A DNA stretch of 64,000 bases from the NCBI RefSeq assembly GCF_000747525.1, contig NZ_CP009278.1:1860001-1924000 (forward strand), written 5' to 3'. Below, one piece after another: positions 63,170-64,000 of the stretch (position 1 is the stretch's first letter; each line of letters begins with the position of its first letter). The notes under the pieces are model-generated. The model was not told where the DNA came from. It ran no database searches and worked only from the letters and a program-made list of their open reading frames with translations. Source of the stretch: Sphingobacterium sp. ML3W. GTDB lineage: Bacteria; Bacteroidota; Bacteroidia; Sphingobacteriales; Sphingobacteriaceae. Position numbers and translations under genes: made by a program.

Positions 63170-64000
63170 TTATTGATTTTTATTGTTCGCTCGTTTGTTG
63201 TAGGTAAGGTAGATTCTTTTGACCTCCAATTGTTCGGCTCTTCCTTTTTTGATAAGCAGATGTCGCTGTTGTGCTAGTTTAGCCTTGCTGTTTCGCATTT
63301 TGTTCTTTAATACATTTAAATAGGCGATGGCACCGATTTTTGTTGTATCGAGTCCTAAAAGCCGACAGGAATAACTGCCCAAGAGGTAATGGTTGTAGTA
63401 CAGGTGGATTTCCCGCATCATTTTACGGCCTAAAGCGGACTCTGGATAGTAGGCTACTATAGGTTCCTCTTGAAGTGCATGGGCTAATAATTTGGAATCG
63501 GCATCACCTTCCTTTTGTGTCATAGTCCAATAATAAAGTGATTCGATAGCCTGCTGCTCGGTATCTGGGAGCAGCTGCAGGGGAATACCTAATAGGTGAC
63601 CGATGTATTTCCAGAGATGAAGGAGCCCTGTTATCTCCTCCGGAAGAATTTGAAACTTCATGCGCTGTAAGCCCACCATAAAGACTAATGAAAAGCCCAG
63701 GTTGGTGGCTAGCATGTCCCAGTGATTGAGTGGAATACCCCATTCGGATTTGTCCCAGTTTGTTTTAGCTAGAATATTGATCCGGGAGAAGGAGTGGATC
63801 ATGCGGGTTTCAATGACTTTCTGAAATCCAATCTGATTCCTTCTTAAAGCGCCTTTTCCCATGACATCTACCCAGAAATCTACAGTATCAGCAAGTCGCT
63901 TTACAGCTCCTTTTTTCAAAGCTCCTGTATAAATTAAGGGCTTGTTGATGGCCGCTGATTCGTAACCACCCATAAGGCAGTAATCGCGCAATACAATTAA
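63170..64000 (-). CDS. DUF2236 (oxygenase MpaB/latex-clearing-like) protein, 5' cut by window end
   Basis: The frame is open past base 64000 (no ATG before the end; the TTG at 63991 is not a reliable start), so the N-terminus is missing. The visible 276 residues match the DUF2236/MpaB fold: DYCLMGGYESAAINKPLIYT (residues ~5-24 of the fragment), FWVDVMGKGALRRNQIGFQK, and NHWDMLATNLGFSLVF, with conserved His/Arg residues that hold haem in the latex-clearing relatives. The C-terminus is basic. Function in this organism unknown; it may be a haem-dependent oxygenase. Confidence 0.82.
   Translation of the reverse strand, partial: LIVLRDYCLMGGYESAAINKPLIYTGALKKGAVKRLADTVDFWVDVMGKGALRRNQIGFQKVIETRMIHSFSRINILAKTNWDKSEWGIPLNHWDMLATNLGFSLVFMVGLQRMKFQILPEEITGLLHLWKYIGHLLGIPLQLLPDTEQQAIESLYYWTMTQKEGDADSKLLAHALQEEPIVAYYPESALGRKMMREIHLYYNHYLLGSYSCRLLGLDTTKIGAIAYLNVLKNKMRNSKAKLAQQRHLLIKKGRAEQLEVKRIYLTYNKRANNKNQ

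Noticed and set aside
1..64000. CRISPR arrays, rRNA genes and insertion-sequence transposases
   Set aside because: No regularly spaced direct repeats other than the tRNA-Phe array, no rRNA sequence and no transposase gene were seen.

Overview
The window looks like chromosomal DNA of a Bacteroidota member of the Sphingobacterium/Pedobacter type (Sphingobacteriaceae). The support is: three consecutive SusC/SusD loci, a TlpA-linked SusC/SusD locus, an RteC-type regulator beside a Bacteroides-style tyrosine integrase, -7 boxes of the form TAnnTTTG, few Shine-Dalgarno sequences, and low G+C. Species cannot be fixed from the window.

Layout. 1-1.4 kb: the end of a secreted or periplasmic hydrolase gene coupled to a cupin lipoprotein. 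1.5-2.0 kb: a G+C-richer stretch that codes for nothing recognisable but folds into nested helices, so it is probably a structured RNA or repeat element. 2.3-11.6 kb: an accessory island. It holds a coupled DNA-binding protein/Doc pair, a dead AlbA-type gene, an XRE repressor divergent from a three-gene cassette of unknown function, and the replication/excision/regulation/integration core of a mobile element (DnaC-like ATPase, DnaD-like protein, excisionase-type HTH, RteC, tyrosine integrase). It ends at short repeats next to tRNA-Ser. 12-20 kb: housekeeping-type and metabolic genes (FMN reductase, tRNA-Arg, AraC regulator, MFS exporter, VOC protein, proline-dehydrogenase-like enzyme, Tat-exported phospholipase C, GyrI-like protein). 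20.7-34 kb: mixed accessory genes and several gene fragments, including a TPR protein with an apparently grafted N-terminus, a PKD-type secreted protein with its lipoprotein, an HxlR regulator divergent from a quinone-reductase-like enzyme with a perfect palindrome between them, and two paralogous XRE proteins.

34-40.4 kb: a decaying SusC/SusD/TlpA locus. Its susC has lost its plug and half its barrel, its susD has a one-base frameshift, and tlpA is intact and ends in a 60-bp perfect palindrome. 41.5-51.7 kb: two intact susC-susD pairs, lacking linked glycoside hydrolases. 51.7-52.3 kb: five tandem tRNA-Phe genes with a 113-bp period. 52.4-64 kb: core genes (mnmA, ABC exporter pair, engB, ubiA-like, AGCS symporter, two different L,D-transpeptidases, a lipoprotein hydrolase, and a DUF2236 protein cut by the window end).

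The parts I find least explained are the structured region at 1.5-2.0 kb in front of the Doc operon, the unknown three-gene cassette at 5.2-7.4 kb, and the low-complexity open region upstream of the broken susC at 35.1-36.0 kb.
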